This document shows, piece by piece, positions 24,701 through 33,281 of a stretch of DNA of 47,328 bases. The stretch covers positions 1-47,328 of the forward strand of contig BNWW01000009.1 of the NCBI GenBank assembly GCA_025999115.1, given 5' to 3'. The stretch is from Bacteroidia bacterium (lineage in GTDB: Bacteria > Bacteroidota > Bacteroidia > Bacteroidales > Azobacteroidaceae). A program made the position numbers and the translations under genes. The notes under the pieces were generated by a model. That model was not told where the DNA came from, did not search any database, and saw only the letters and a program-made list of their open reading frames with translations. Positions within the stretch are counted from its first letter, which is position 1; every line of letters begins with the position of its first letter.

Positions 24701-24959
24701 CATGGTTTTCGGCAGTCAGTTTTTTTTGTAATGATTGCAAAAATCCTTGCGAATCGGCCGTATGGAAAGCCAAACCGTATAATTCGGCCAAGATGCGGTC
24801 TTTCATTTCGCCGGTCGCGTCTTTTGTGAAAGTTACGGCTAAAATATTCCGGTAAGCATCTTGTTTATAAGAACTTAATAACTCCCGGATGTATTCCAGC
24901 GCCAAGGTATAGGTTTTTCCCGAACCGGCGGAAGCCTTGTAAATTTTCAATTTCGACAT
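21792..24959 (-). CDS. AddA/RecB-like UvrD-family helicase with C-terminal nuclease domain
   Basis: The 1055-residue protein has Walker A at 9-19 (ASAGSGKTYTL), motif Ia NILAVTFTKDATGEMKDRI, Walker B in HVMIDEFQDTSRLQWQNF, DVKQAIYRWRNGDW, NFRSHKRIVEFNN, and late motifs TVHKSKGLQF and LLYVAFTRAERNLLI. A C-terminal nuclease motif, PDRVLLSDDKTLIIDYKFG, fits PD-(D/E)XK. It should process double-strand DNA ends for recombination. The partner nuclease subunit that often sits beside it is not in the window; instead a GH3 gene lies 12 nt upstream and would share the transcript. A tandem heptamer run lies inside the coding region at 23024-23055. Confidence 0.9.
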   Translation of the reverse strand: MSKLKIYKASAGSGKTYTLALEYIRELLSSYKQDAYRNILAVTFTKDATGEMKDRILAELYGLAFHTADSQGFLQSLQKKLTAENHDWDEKRIREKAGFVLNAVLHDYSRLNITTIDSFFQKVLRNLARELGAGSKFGLEMNTEKVLSEAVHATIEKANQNKQILEWLTTYIEHRMDEAHNWRIEQEIFQFSRCIYNEFFQENELVLRRQIEANPHLFRDLKQQQNQIKIECKTFFVNILLKIQSLLDAHQLSADDFIRKGLPIAFFQKLAAGDFSANVSATILNCASDATAWTTKSHARRMDIQNLAENDLIPLLQETLQMQIRMLTSQLITENLHQLGLVWDITKEIELQNAENNRFMLSDTARFLNEMIDGSDAPFIYEKIGADIQHVMIDEFQDTSRLQWQNFKSLLSNIIADNHFSLIVGDVKQAIYRWRNGDWRILNRIEQELPAKIEHLDTNFRSHKRIVEFNNAFFLSAAEKLNQLYINKLNTTSDSPFLSAYSAKNLVQHAHKQEESGFVSIDFIENDSEEMTSADAMKQAVFQKIQELYAHQIPVREICILTRKNNEIIALADYLASLKNDFPEMAAQHYLDILSDEAFQLKSSPAIKILIEALKIVVDPENAISQTQLNSLLSPFSILDSRFLILHLNKMPLFELIGYLYRHLKLEKIEGQSAYLFAFYDALKQYLNEKPADLPQFLQYWDDELQIRTIPTGANATGIRAMTVHKSKGLQFSTVIVPYCDWKINPQFAPALWCGAKEGLYDVALLPVNYVSSMANTVFAPEYMEETVQSWMDTLNLLYVAFTRAERNLLIIGTFKKNLSEDKISTASGLLQLSFSDLKENNDEDTHHFEIGHLLPSASAVGQKNQDNPLKQNPQIKAAHFISNEFQAGKSIFKQSNQSREFVSGESGKKEKYVAYGNIMHALFEQISHFDAIEKAIDNLIVQGLIQPQEKENYVGKIREAIEESNVNDWFDGTYKSYQEHSIIMEENGEVVSKRPDRVLLSDDKTLIIDYKFGQAHKNHQKQVRQYMDLLESMHYPQVEGYLWYVEERRVESAN
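23024..23055. repeat. Tandem heptamer repeat inside the helicase-nuclease gene
   Basis: GAATCAA followed by three GAATCGA units and a partial GAAT. It encodes the poorly conserved-looking stretch SILDSRFLILHL (about residues 634-648). Because the unit is 7 bp, gain or loss of one unit would shift the reading frame. Confidence 0.75.
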
Positions 24960-24971
24960 ACGAAAAATGGA

Positions 24972-27368
24972 TCATTCAATCACTGTAAATTTTCCCGTTT
25001 GCTGCACGTTCTTCGACGAATTTCCTACGAAAACGGTAAAAGTTCCCGGTTCCACAACAAATTGATTATCGCGGTTCCACAAACCCAAATCTTGTGATGT
25101 GAGCGTAAAATCAAGCGTTTTTTCTTCGCCGGGTTGAAGCGAAACGCGCTCGAAACCGCGAAGCATTTTGTCGTAAGTTGTTACCGAACTCACATCGTCG
25201 CGGAAATAGAGTTGCACCACTTCATCGCCGGCGCACATTCCTGTATTGCGGACTTTCACGCTTAAATGGATAGTTTCATTGGGATGGATTTCTTTTTTAT
25301 CCAATTGTAAATCGCTGATAGTGAATGTTGTATAACTTAATCCGTAACCAAACGGATACAACGCGCCACTAACCCGCACCCGTCCTTTGGTATCGGAACC
25401 CGGTTTGAACGGAAAGGCAAACGGAATTTGTCCGACCGATTTCGGAAAAGTAACCGCCAATTTTCCACCCGGATTATAGTCGCCCCACAAAATTTGAGCC
25501 GCAGCCGCGCCCATAAATTCGCCCGGAAACCATCCGTGAACAATGGCGGGAATGTATTTATCCGCCCAATTAATCGTAGCGGCTCGTCCATCGATTAGAA
25601 GCAACACAACAGGCGTTCCGGTCGCATAAACGGCTTCGAGCAATTGTTGCTGGCGACCGGTCAAATCCAAATTGGAACGGGAATATTCTTCGCGCACCGT
25701 TTTTTCATTGCCGCCCAAAACTAAAATCGCCACTTCCGAACGTTTGGCCAAATCGACGGCTTCGTTTATTAAATATTGTTCTTCTTCATCCAATGGAATG
25801 GTATAAAGTTCACTTTCCGGAAAATATGGATCGATAATTTCGCAACCTTTAGCATATTGCACATTGGCGCCCGGTAAATAATTTTTTATTCCTTGATAAA
25901 CGGTTTGAATGGGTGCATTCGCCGGACCGTAACGACAAACCAAGTTTTGCACTTCACCGGCATTCGGACCGATAACCGCAATTTTTTTCAGATTTTTGGG
26001 CAACGGCAATAGTCCTCTCCCTGTGAGGGAGTTAGAGGGGGTTTCATTTTTCAACAAAACAAACGATTGCAAAGCTGCTTGCATCGAAAGCGCTTGATGT
26101 TCGGCATTATGCACCGTTTGCGCCACCGTTTGCGCATCGCCTTTGTAAGGATTATCGAACAAGCCCATCCAAAATTTCACTTTTAAAACATCTTTCACGC
26201 GCGAATCCACCGTTTCCATGCTGACTTTTCCTTGCGCAATGGCTTCTCGCAGAGGCAAAATATAATGTTGCGGCAACGTAAAATTGGTGCGGACATTCAA
26301 ACCGGCATTGATCACTTGCGCCGCCACATCTGCCGAATCAGGCGCCACACGATGTTTCGACATCAGGTATTCCACCGCTTCGCTATCAGAAACGACATAA
26401 CCTTTGAATCCGTATTGATTGCGCAAAATATCGGTCAGAAAATATTTATTTCCGGTAATGGGAATCCCGTCATAATCGTTATACGAACTCATCACGCCCA
26501 ACGCATGACCCTCGACAAAAGCTTTGCGGAAAGGTTCCAAATACAGCGTGCGCATTTCACGGGGAGCGACGTGCGGGTCGGTTCGCGTTTCTTCATCGCG
26601 GCCACCCACGGGAACGGAATAAACGGCAAAATGTTTGGGCGTCGAAACCAATCCGTGCGCTTGCAAGGTTTGAATGGTTTGCAATCCGAGTTCGCCGACC
26701 AAATACGGATCTTCGCCATAAGATTCCACTACCCTGCCCCAGCGCGGATCTTGCGCAATATCCAAAATCGGCGAATAGATATTGGTATAACCCAAGGACA
26801 AGGCTTCTTCTGCGATAACACGGGTGATTTCGGCAATCAACGAACGGTTCCACGTGGCGCCTTGTCCACATTGCGCAGGAAACATCGTGGCTCGGTCGTG
26901 GCATAATCCACGAATGCCTTCGTTGGTAAAATCGACCGGAATACCTAAGCGTGTTTGCTCCACAAACCACCGCTGAACGGTTTGCCGGTTATTGACACTT
27001 ACCAGCCATGGAAAAGAAATAGATGAACCGAAGTCGCCGAGACCGTTGGCCTGTTCGTCGATATTGGCGATGCCGTCTTTCCAGATTTCAGTTTTCCAGA
27101 GCGGCGTGGGCAGCGAATCTTTCAACACCCGTCCCGAACCGTAAAGCGTGGCCAATTGGCAGGTTTTTTCTTCCAAAGTCATCTGTTTCAATAGATTAGC
27201 TACTCTATCATCTATCGGCGCCGTAGTATCTTCATACAAATCTTTAATTCCGTTTTTATTGAAATCAATCCATGTTTCGTGATAAATTTTCGCTTTTTTC
27301 TGTGCATCAGCGGGAGTTATGAAAAGTAAACATCCCATTAAAAAACTAAAACAGACCGTTATTTTCAT
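24972..27368 (-). CDS. Glycoside hydrolase family 3 protein, probable beta-glucosidase
   Basis: The 798-residue protein has a signal peptide (cleavage probably after ADAQ, residue 23), so it acts in the periplasm or outside. A DFNKNGIKDLYED segment near 35-47 resembles a calcium-binding repeat. The GH3 domain follows: NIYSPILDIAQDPRWGR, ESYGEDPYL, KHFAVYSVPVGGRD and the nucleophile Asp328 in YVVSDSEAV. Next is the C-terminal alpha/beta domain with VLGGNEKTVREEYSR, and a fibronectin-III-like domain at the end (LSVKVRNTGMCAGDEVVQLYF). Substrate cannot be fixed from sequence; beta-glucosidase or beta-xylosidase activity fits the family. Four nt separate it from the antiporter gene. A repeat-derived segment is inserted at about residue 441-453 (26012-26045). 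Confidence 0.92.
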   Translation of the reverse strand: MKITVCFSFLMGCLLFITPADAQKKAKIYHETWIDFNKNGIKDLYEDTTAPIDDRVANLLKQMTLEEKTCQLATLYGSGRVLKDSLPTPLWKTEIWKDGIANIDEQANGLGDFGSSISFPWLVSVNNRQTVQRWFVEQTRLGIPVDFTNEGIRGLCHDRATMFPAQCGQGATWNRSLIAEITRVIAEEALSLGYTNIYSPILDIAQDPRWGRVVESYGEDPYLVGELGLQTIQTLQAHGLVSTPKHFAVYSVPVGGRDEETRTDPHVAPREMRTLYLEPFRKAFVEGHALGVMSSYNDYDGIPITGNKYFLTDILRNQYGFKGYVVSDSEAVEYLMSKHRVAPDSADVAAQVINAGLNVRTNFTLPQHYILPLREAIAQGKVSMETVDSRVKDVLKVKFWMGLFDNPYKGDAQTVAQTVHNAEHQALSMQAALQSFVLLKNETPSNSLTGRGLLPLPKNLKKIAVIGPNAGEVQNLVCRYGPANAPIQTVYQGIKNYLPGANVQYAKGCEIIDPYFPESELYTIPLDEEEQYLINEAVDLAKRSEVAILVLGGNEKTVREEYSRSNLDLTGRQQQLLEAVYATGTPVVLLLIDGRAATINWADKYIPAIVHGWFPGEFMGAAAAQILWGDYNPGGKLAVTFPKSVGQIPFAFPFKPGSDTKGRVRVSGALYPFGYGLSYTTFTISDLQLDKKEIHPNETIHLSVKVRNTGMCAGDEVVQLYFRDDVSSVTTYDKMLRGFERVSLQPGEEKTLDFTLTSQDLGLWNRDNQFVVEPGTFTVFVGNSSKNVQQTGKFTVIE
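26012..26045. repeat. Palindromic repeat inserted in the GH3 coding region
   Basis: CTCCCTcaCAGGGAG-type palindrome flanked by CCCTCT and AGAGG (plus strand GTCCTCTCCCTGTGAGGGAG, then TTAGAGG). It encodes ETPSNSLTGRGLLPLP, replacing or extending a loop between ALQSFVLLKN and KNLKKIAVIGPNAG. It resembles dispersed repeats of other genomes and keeps the frame. Confidence 0.65.
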
Positions 27369-27371
27369 TTT

Positions 27372-29624
27372 TCAGGATACTTTAATAATTTCGTTTTTTA
27401 GCAATTTAATATTACCGTCTTCGCCCACAATCCAAAGTATATCTCCCTCTTCAAAAGCTAAATCAAGTCCCGGATTGAGAATTGAAAAATTATTCCGTTC
27501 AATACCCACCACCAATAAATCGTATTTTTCCTGCAAACCCGAAGAGCGAATCGTTTTATCAATCAGGGACGAGCCGGCTTCAATTTCGATTTGCCGCAAC
27601 ACAATTTCATCGATCGGAGCGTCTTTGCGAACCGCATATTTTTGACGTTTTTCTACAATCGCATCATCCAAGGCGGCAATTTGTTTATCCGTTCCGAAAA
27701 CAATCAAGTGATCGTTGGGATAGATGCGTTCGTCGCCGTTCGGAATGTTTATGCGCGTATCTCCTCTCACAATCGTTACAATATCGACACCGAAAGTTTG
27801 ACGGAATTTCGTTTCTTTCAATGTTTTACCGACAATCGAAAAGTTGGGATCGATTAAGAAATCGGATAAATGCAAGTCGCGTTCCAACAAGTGATCGGTA
27901 AAACCTTGGGTAATCGGTTTTTGCGATTTTTCAAACTCTTCCTTTTCGTTCAGGTTTTCGTTGAAACGGCGTTCGAGTTTGATGGTTTGATTCCGCAAGC
28001 GGCGAGAGGCCAAGAACAAAAACACAAGAACCAAAGCCACGGCAAATGCAACTACAAAATTGGTATGGAACAAGCTCAAAAGCACATACATAATCAATCC
28101 GCAACACAACAAAATCCGTATCACGATCGTAAAAATCAAGGGGCCGCGGTAGGTTTTATTTTTCTGCCAAAGTTGGAGAAATTCTTGGGAATGATCATTT
28201 TTAATAATAATCATGTGGATAAACGGCGAAATCAGCAGTAGAATTATGGCGGCAGACAACAAATCGCCTTTCCAATCGGGCAACAACTGATGCACCATCG
28301 GAACACCATATTGCAATGAAAAAATCACAATGATAATGCAAAGGATATAGAAAAAGAGTGCATTCACAACTATTTTCTTTAAAAAACGCTGCCATACGCT
28401 TTTCTGATTCACCGTTTGTGCGCCGGAAGTTTTGTTCAGTGTATTTTGCCAATTTTCGGGTAAAACCCGTTCCAAAAAACGGCACATCGGATCGGAAAGT
28501 TTCATCATATAAGGCGTAACAAAAATAGTAACAACCGAAGCCGATACAATTATTTGATACAGAGACGTTTCAATTACACCCATACTAATGCCCAAACCGG
28601 CAATGATGAAGGAAAATTCGCCGATTTGTGTCAGCGAAAATCCAGCGGAAACAGCCGTCCGCAAGTTTTGTCCGGCTAATAAAACGCCGGTGGTAGCGAA
28701 AATCATCTGTCCAAAAATCACTACTGCGCTGATAATCAATATCGGAAGAATGTATTCGCCCAACGAAGTTACTTGAATCATCATCCCCACGGAAACAAAA
28801 AAGATAGCGCCGAAGAAATTTTTGATGGGATGCATCATTTTATCGATTCGTTCGCCGTCTAATGTTTCGGACAAAATCGAACCCATGATAAACGCGCCCA
28901 AAGCGGCGGAAAAACCGGCCAAAGTAGCCAAATAAACCATTCCCAAACATAAAGCCAAGGAAATAATCAATAAAGATTCGTCGTTGAGGAAACGTTTGGC
29001 TTTCCGTAAAAAAGTGGGAATGAGAAAAGTTCCCAATAAAAACCAAACCAACAGGAAAGTAATCAATTTGAACAAACTAATCATCATTTCCGTTCCCTGA
29101 AACTGTTGGCTCACGCCGATAGTGGAAAGTAACACCATCAACAAAACGGCCACCAAATCTTCGATAATCAACATTCCAAGGACGATTCCTGCAAAATTTT
29201 TCTTTGTTAAATGCAAATCTTCAAACACTTTAATGATGATCATGGTCGATGACATACAAAGCATGGCGCCGAGAAAAAGACTTGTCATGTGGCTCCATCC
29301 GAAACACAAACCGGTCAAATAACCCAAGCCAATCATAGAAACCACCACAAAAATCGTGGAAATAAAAGCCGTCGCCCCCACTTTCATCAATTTTTTGAAG
29401 CTAAACTCCAAACCCAAACCAAAGAGAAGAAAAACAATTCCGATTTCCGCCCACGTTTCCACCGCCTCGTATTCGGGCGTGTGTTTGGAAATAAAGAATG
29501 AAAGAATGATTCCGGCCACAATATAAGCCAGCACTACCGGTTGTTTCAACCATTTAAATAACAAGGAACAAACTCCTGCAACGGCCAATATTAAGGCCAA
29601 ATAAGTAATTAATGATTCTGACAT
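27372..29624 (-). CDS. Kef/CPA2-type cation:proton antiporter with RCK C-terminal domains
   Basis: The 750-residue protein has a long membrane domain of the monovalent cation:proton antiporter-2 type (LKQPVVLAYIVAGIILSFFI near the N-terminus; IGIVFLLFGLGLEFSFKKLM; LCMSSTMIIIKVFEDL; LAGFSAALGAFIMGSILSET). Further hydrophobic helices follow around 415-560. The C-terminal cytoplasmic part holds two TrkA-C-like modules: FRQTFGVDIVTIVRGDTRIN with YPNDHLIVFG, and YDLLVVGIERNNFSILNP with FEEGDILWIVGE. It probably exchanges K+ or Na+ for protons. It is the first gene of a leftward group continuing into the GH3 and helicase genes; its promoter is divergent from that of the PPTase gene. Confidence 0.9.
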   Translation of the reverse strand: MSESLITYLALILAVAGVCSLLFKWLKQPVVLAYIVAGIILSFFISKHTPEYEAVETWAEIGIVFLLFGLGLEFSFKKLMKVGATAFISTIFVVVSMIGLGYLTGLCFGWSHMTSLFLGAMLCMSSTMIIIKVFEDLHLTKKNFAGIVLGMLIIEDLVAVLLMVLLSTIGVSQQFQGTEMMISLFKLITFLLVWFLLGTFLIPTFLRKAKRFLNDESLLIISLALCLGMVYLATLAGFSAALGAFIMGSILSETLDGERIDKMMHPIKNFFGAIFFVSVGMMIQVTSLGEYILPILIISAVVIFGQMIFATTGVLLAGQNLRTAVSAGFSLTQIGEFSFIIAGLGISMGVIETSLYQIIVSASVVTIFVTPYMMKLSDPMCRFLERVLPENWQNTLNKTSGAQTVNQKSVWQRFLKKIVVNALFFYILCIIIVIFSLQYGVPMVHQLLPDWKGDLLSAAIILLLISPFIHMIIIKNDHSQEFLQLWQKNKTYRGPLIFTIVIRILLCCGLIMYVLLSLFHTNFVVAFAVALVLVFLFLASRRLRNQTIKLERRFNENLNEKEEFEKSQKPITQGFTDHLLERDLHLSDFLIDPNFSIVGKTLKETKFRQTFGVDIVTIVRGDTRINIPNGDERIYPNDHLIVFGTDKQIAALDDAIVEKRQKYAVRKDAPIDEIVLRQIEIEAGSSLIDKTIRSSGLQEKYDLLVVGIERNNFSILNPGLDLAFEEGDILWIVGEDGNIKLLKNEIIKVS

Positions 29625-29646
29625 GCGTTGTTTTTATATTTAAAAG

Positions 29647-29682
29647 TTTACAAATGTACGAAAAATAATTAATTTTGTCAAA
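29647..29682. promoter_or_regulatory. Overlapping divergent promoters
   Basis: Minus strand: TTTG (29682-29679), 20 nt, TACATTTG (29658-29651), for the antiporter operon. Plus strand: TAATTTTG (29670-29677) with a TTTA at 29647-29650 at -33 distance, for the PPTase gene. The two sets overlap, so the RNA polymerases would compete. Confidence 0.6.
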
Positions 29683-29694
29683 ATTTTAAACTCA

Positions 29695-30300
29695 ATGCTA
29701 TCCATTTCCCCTATAATTGGAAGTTCCGAAATGTTGCTCAATCAATTGGAAAAGAAAGAGTTGTATCATTCTGCCGTCGAGCGAATGTGCGAAAGCCGTT
29801 TGCGCGAATGGCTCGCCGTGCGTGTTTTATTCAAAAATATATTCGGGGAAGAAAAAGAAATCGCCTATACGGCGTTCGGAAAACCATATTTAACGGATGG
29901 TTCGTATCACATCGGCATCAGTCATACGAAAGGATTTATAGCGGTGGTTTGGGATAAAAACAATCCGGTATCGGTTGATATTGAACGAATAACACAAAAA
30001 GTCGAAAACATCCGGACACGCTTTTTGAATGAAGCGGAAGAAAGCCGGCTCTCCGAAGATAACCGGCTGATTCATTTGTTGTTGCATTGGTCGGCCAAAG
30101 AAACTTTATTCAAACAGTTGGATGAAAACGATATTGAATTGAAAACGCAACTGCACATCCATCCGTTTGAACCGGTGTTAAACCGGTGGGCGACTTTCAC
30201 GGCGCATGAAACGCGAACCTCTGAGCAACAATCGTTTACGATTTCCTATTTGGTTACGGACGATTATGTGCTTACTTCAATTGCGCCAAACGTTCCTTAA
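29695..30300 (+). CDS. 4'-phosphopantetheinyl transferase (Sfp type)
   Basis: The 201-residue enzyme would move phosphopantetheine from CoA to carrier proteins. Motifs: GKPYLTDGSYHIGISHTKGF with the ISHT substrate motif, VSVDIERI with the Mg-binding Asp and Glu, and LLLHWSAKETLFK with the conserved W-x-x-KE. The usual Bacteroidota length is about 200. No polyketide or peptide synthetase genes are nearby, so it may serve the fatty-acid carrier protein. It overlaps the convergent TPR gene by 29 bp at its 3' end. Confidence 0.92.
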   Translation: MLSISPIIGSSEMLLNQLEKKELYHSAVERMCESRLREWLAVRVLFKNIFGEEKEIAYTAFGKPYLTDGSYHIGISHTKGFIAVVWDKNNPVSVDIERITQKVENIRTRFLNEAEESRLSEDNRLIHLLLHWSAKETLFKQLDENDIELKTQLHIHPFEPVLNRWATFTAHETRTSEQQSFTISYLVTDDYVLTSIAPNVP

Positions 30301-33268
30301 TTAATCCCGGAATATCATCGCCGGTCGCCTTATAACTCGCCTGCAAACTTTCGAGGTATTGGCGGGCTTTCAGTTTATCGTTTTCCGATGCGAAAATATC
30401 CGATAATAAGATGAAACTTTTTGCCAACCAATATTGATGTGGCGTTGCCTGCTTTGCATAATCTTGGATGATGGCTTTGGCTTCTTTATTGTTGTGCGAA
30501 TCGAAAGCGTATTGCGCCAACAGGTATTTGGCTTCGGCTCCGAAAACGGTTCGCGTATCGGCTGCCAAAACCGCCAAATCGGATTGCGCTTTTTGTTTTT
30601 CGTCTAAAGCCCAATACGCTTTTACGCGATAATAGCGGGCTTCGTTTTCGATTTCAGGATTCAAATTCGATTCTTTCAACAATTCGTTGGCCGCACTCAA
30701 CATCGCATAATATTCATTGATATGAGCTGCAGAACGCAATATTCCCAAAAATCCGGCTTCACGATTGGCTTTCGTCGCCGCCGTATTTTTCAGTTGATTA
30801 TAGGATTCCATCGCCGCTTTGTAGTCCTGATTTTTATATTGAATTTCGGCCGTTCGACCAATGGCTTCTTCCGAAAATTGCGTATTTCCTGCGGATAGAA
30901 CCTGTTCATATTGCTGTTGAGCCGAAGCATAATTTTTTTGTTCGTAATCGATATGGGCTAAATAATGATGCGCTTGTGTGGTGTATGCGCCTTTCGGAAA
31001 CGATTTTAGATAATTTTCAAAGGCTTTTCGCGCGGGTTGGATTTGGCCTTTTTGGAAAAGACGTTCGGCTGCCAAATAAGTCAAAGAATCGTGTTCGGTG
31101 GCTTCAAATTGAACATTACCTCCCAACGATTTTACATAATCGGAATAGGCATTGACGTCATTTTGATCAAAATAAATAGATTTCAAATCCTGCAAGGCTT
31201 CTTTGGCTTCGTCGCTTCCGGGATACTTTTTGACTACGTTTTGATAAGCCGCAATGGCTTTATCCGTTTGATTATCATTGTAATACAATAATCCGATTTG
31301 CAAACCGGCGCTTCGAGCCTGTTGCCGGCCGGGATAGGTTTCCACTAATTTTTGGTAAACGGCAATCGCGTCTTGCGAACGTTTTAACAAAACCAGCGCG
31401 CGCCCTTGTTCATACAAAGCATCGGGCAGATACAGCGAATTTGGAAATTCGTTTACCAAACGTTCCGTCAGCTTCACTTTCCCCGGATAATCTTTTTGCA
31501 ATCCCAAGACGTATGCTTGTTGGAACAAAGCGTAATCGCCCGATTCGGGAAGCAAGTCAAACGATTGAGCATAAGCATTTTCCGCTTCTTTGAATTGACG
31601 TTGATAAAAGGCGCAATCGCCCAAACGCAAATTGGCGTCGGCCAAAGTTTTCGTATCCGATTTTTCTTTTTGGATATAATGTTGGAAATAGATTTTCGAC
31701 TGCGCATAATTCGATTGTTTGAAAGCGCAATAACCCAAGCCGTATGAAGCCAAAGCCGATAAGCGAACGGTGGAATTTCCGGTATTCAAAAAAGCCTGGT
31801 AGTCTTGAGCGGCTTGAAGAAAATCTCCTTGCCGAAAATACGATTCACCGCGCCAGAACAAGGCTTGCTGCTTTTCGTTTACGGCATAATCGCCGGCTGA
31901 AACGGCTTGTGTAAAATATTCGACGGCTTTCGCATAATGGCCGTTCGTAAAATCGACCGTTCCAAGATAATAATAGATTTTTTGTTTCGCTTCGAGAATT
32001 TTCCGGCCCGGCTGTTTGATTTTAGCAATTGAAGCCAGAGCCGTATCGTAATTTTTGGTGGTCAAATACACATCTACCAAGGCATCGTTCGCTTGATCGG
32101 CATAGACTGATTTCGGATAAGTATTGACAAATTTTTCCAAAGCCGTAATCGCTTCTCCGAAACCCGAAACCGCGTTTTGATGCAACAACATCGCATAATT
32201 ATACAAAGCCGCTTCCTGCGCCGAAGCATCAAAATTCATACGCGAAGCCGATTCAAAGGCACGCAAAGCTTGTTGAGTATCTCCCGTTTGCAAATAAGAT
32301 TGACCCAAAAAGAGATAAGCGCTTTGTCCCAAAACATCCTTTTCTGGATTGCTTTTATTCAGATAATCAACGGCTTGCGGATATTTTTTCATGTAATAAT
32401 ACGAAGCGCCTAAAAGGTAAAAATCTTTTCCGGACAAAACGGCGTTATTCGCATCGGCCAAAGGTTTAAGGTATTGAACGGTTTTCGGATAATCGTTTTG
32501 CTGATAATAAGATACGCCGACAATTCGTTCGATTTCGGCATTATGAGTATGATTCGGGTAAGTTTTCAACAAGACCAAACCTTCGCGGATGGTTTGTTCG
32601 TAACGTTGTTGCGCAAAATAAATCTGCGCACTATAATATTGAACATCGGATTTGTATTCGGGATGCGATTTCAAGGCGGAAAAACGTTCCAATGCCAAAT
32701 CGTAATTCCGTTCTTTATAAGCGATATAAGCCAAATAATAGGTCGAAGCGGCTTTATATTTTGCACGGTTCCGATTCAACAACGCAAACAAGCGGGTCGC
32801 CTCGGCGTAATTGTCTTTTTCCAAGGCAATCAAAGCCGTTCGATAGGCGTAATCGGCTTGTTCATCGATAGATAAATAATCAATATCGCAAGCGGAAAAC
32901 CAATATTGAGCCATCGTATAATCTTGGCTCGAAAAATAAACCGAACCAAGCAGAAAGGCTATTTGATTCCGGTACGGTGTTTCGGGATAAGTATCCAAAT
33001 ATTCTCGCAAAACCAAGCCTGCATCGCCCCGTCCCTGATGATAAGTCGAAGCGGCCAACAGAAAATCGGCTTCGGCGATCCAATCCGAATGCGGCGCTTG
33101 CTTTTTATATTCCGTGATTTTATCGACGCAACCGGCGAAATTCCGGTCATTAAACATCGCTTTTCCTTCATTGAAAAGCCGTTCGGGCGACCGGTAAGGT
33201 GTAGAACGCTGTGCGACGACCGTAGAAACGACCATCGCACAAACAAGCAAAAAAGCTGTCTTTTTCAT
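30272..33268 (-). CDS. Large periplasmic TPR-repeat protein
   Basis: The 998-residue protein has a signal peptide (MKKTAFLLVCAMVVSTVVAQ). It is then almost wholly tetratricopeptide repeats, for example YYLAYIAYKERNYDLALERF, YLFLGQSYLQTGDTQQALRA, YGLGYCAFKQSNYAQSKIYF and QIGLLYYNDNQTDKAIAAYQ; many units carry the G/A-Y and A-x-x-x-Y spacing. It is probably an exported scaffold for protein interactions; a specific role is not evident. Similar proteins of about 1000 residues are common in Bacteroidales. It follows nrdJ by 13 nt on the same strand, but functional linkage is unclear. Confidence 0.88.
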   Translation of the reverse strand: MKKTAFLLVCAMVVSTVVAQRSTPYRSPERLFNEGKAMFNDRNFAGCVDKITEYKKQAPHSDWIAEADFLLAASTYHQGRGDAGLVLREYLDTYPETPYRNQIAFLLGSVYFSSQDYTMAQYWFSACDIDYLSIDEQADYAYRTALIALEKDNYAEATRLFALLNRNRAKYKAASTYYLAYIAYKERNYDLALERFSALKSHPEYKSDVQYYSAQIYFAQQRYEQTIREGLVLLKTYPNHTHNAEIERIVGVSYYQQNDYPKTVQYLKPLADANNAVLSGKDFYLLGASYYYMKKYPQAVDYLNKSNPEKDVLGQSAYLFLGQSYLQTGDTQQALRAFESASRMNFDASAQEAALYNYAMLLHQNAVSGFGEAITALEKFVNTYPKSVYADQANDALVDVYLTTKNYDTALASIAKIKQPGRKILEAKQKIYYYLGTVDFTNGHYAKAVEYFTQAVSAGDYAVNEKQQALFWRGESYFRQGDFLQAAQDYQAFLNTGNSTVRLSALASYGLGYCAFKQSNYAQSKIYFQHYIQKEKSDTKTLADANLRLGDCAFYQRQFKEAENAYAQSFDLLPESGDYALFQQAYVLGLQKDYPGKVKLTERLVNEFPNSLYLPDALYEQGRALVLLKRSQDAIAVYQKLVETYPGRQQARSAGLQIGLLYYNDNQTDKAIAAYQNVVKKYPGSDEAKEALQDLKSIYFDQNDVNAYSDYVKSLGGNVQFEATEHDSLTYLAAERLFQKGQIQPARKAFENYLKSFPKGAYTTQAHHYLAHIDYEQKNYASAQQQYEQVLSAGNTQFSEEAIGRTAEIQYKNQDYKAAMESYNQLKNTAATKANREAGFLGILRSAAHINEYYAMLSAANELLKESNLNPEIENEARYYRVKAYWALDEKQKAQSDLAVLAADTRTVFGAEAKYLLAQYAFDSHNNKEAKAIIQDYAKQATPHQYWLAKSFILLSDIFASENDKLKARQYLESLQASYKATGDDIPGLIKERLAQLK

Positions 33269-33281
33269 ATTTAGAATATTT

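Noticed and set aside
26232..26906. Long plus-strand frame opposite the GH3 gene
   Set aside because: It is antisense to conserved GH3 motifs and its translation is not protein-like.
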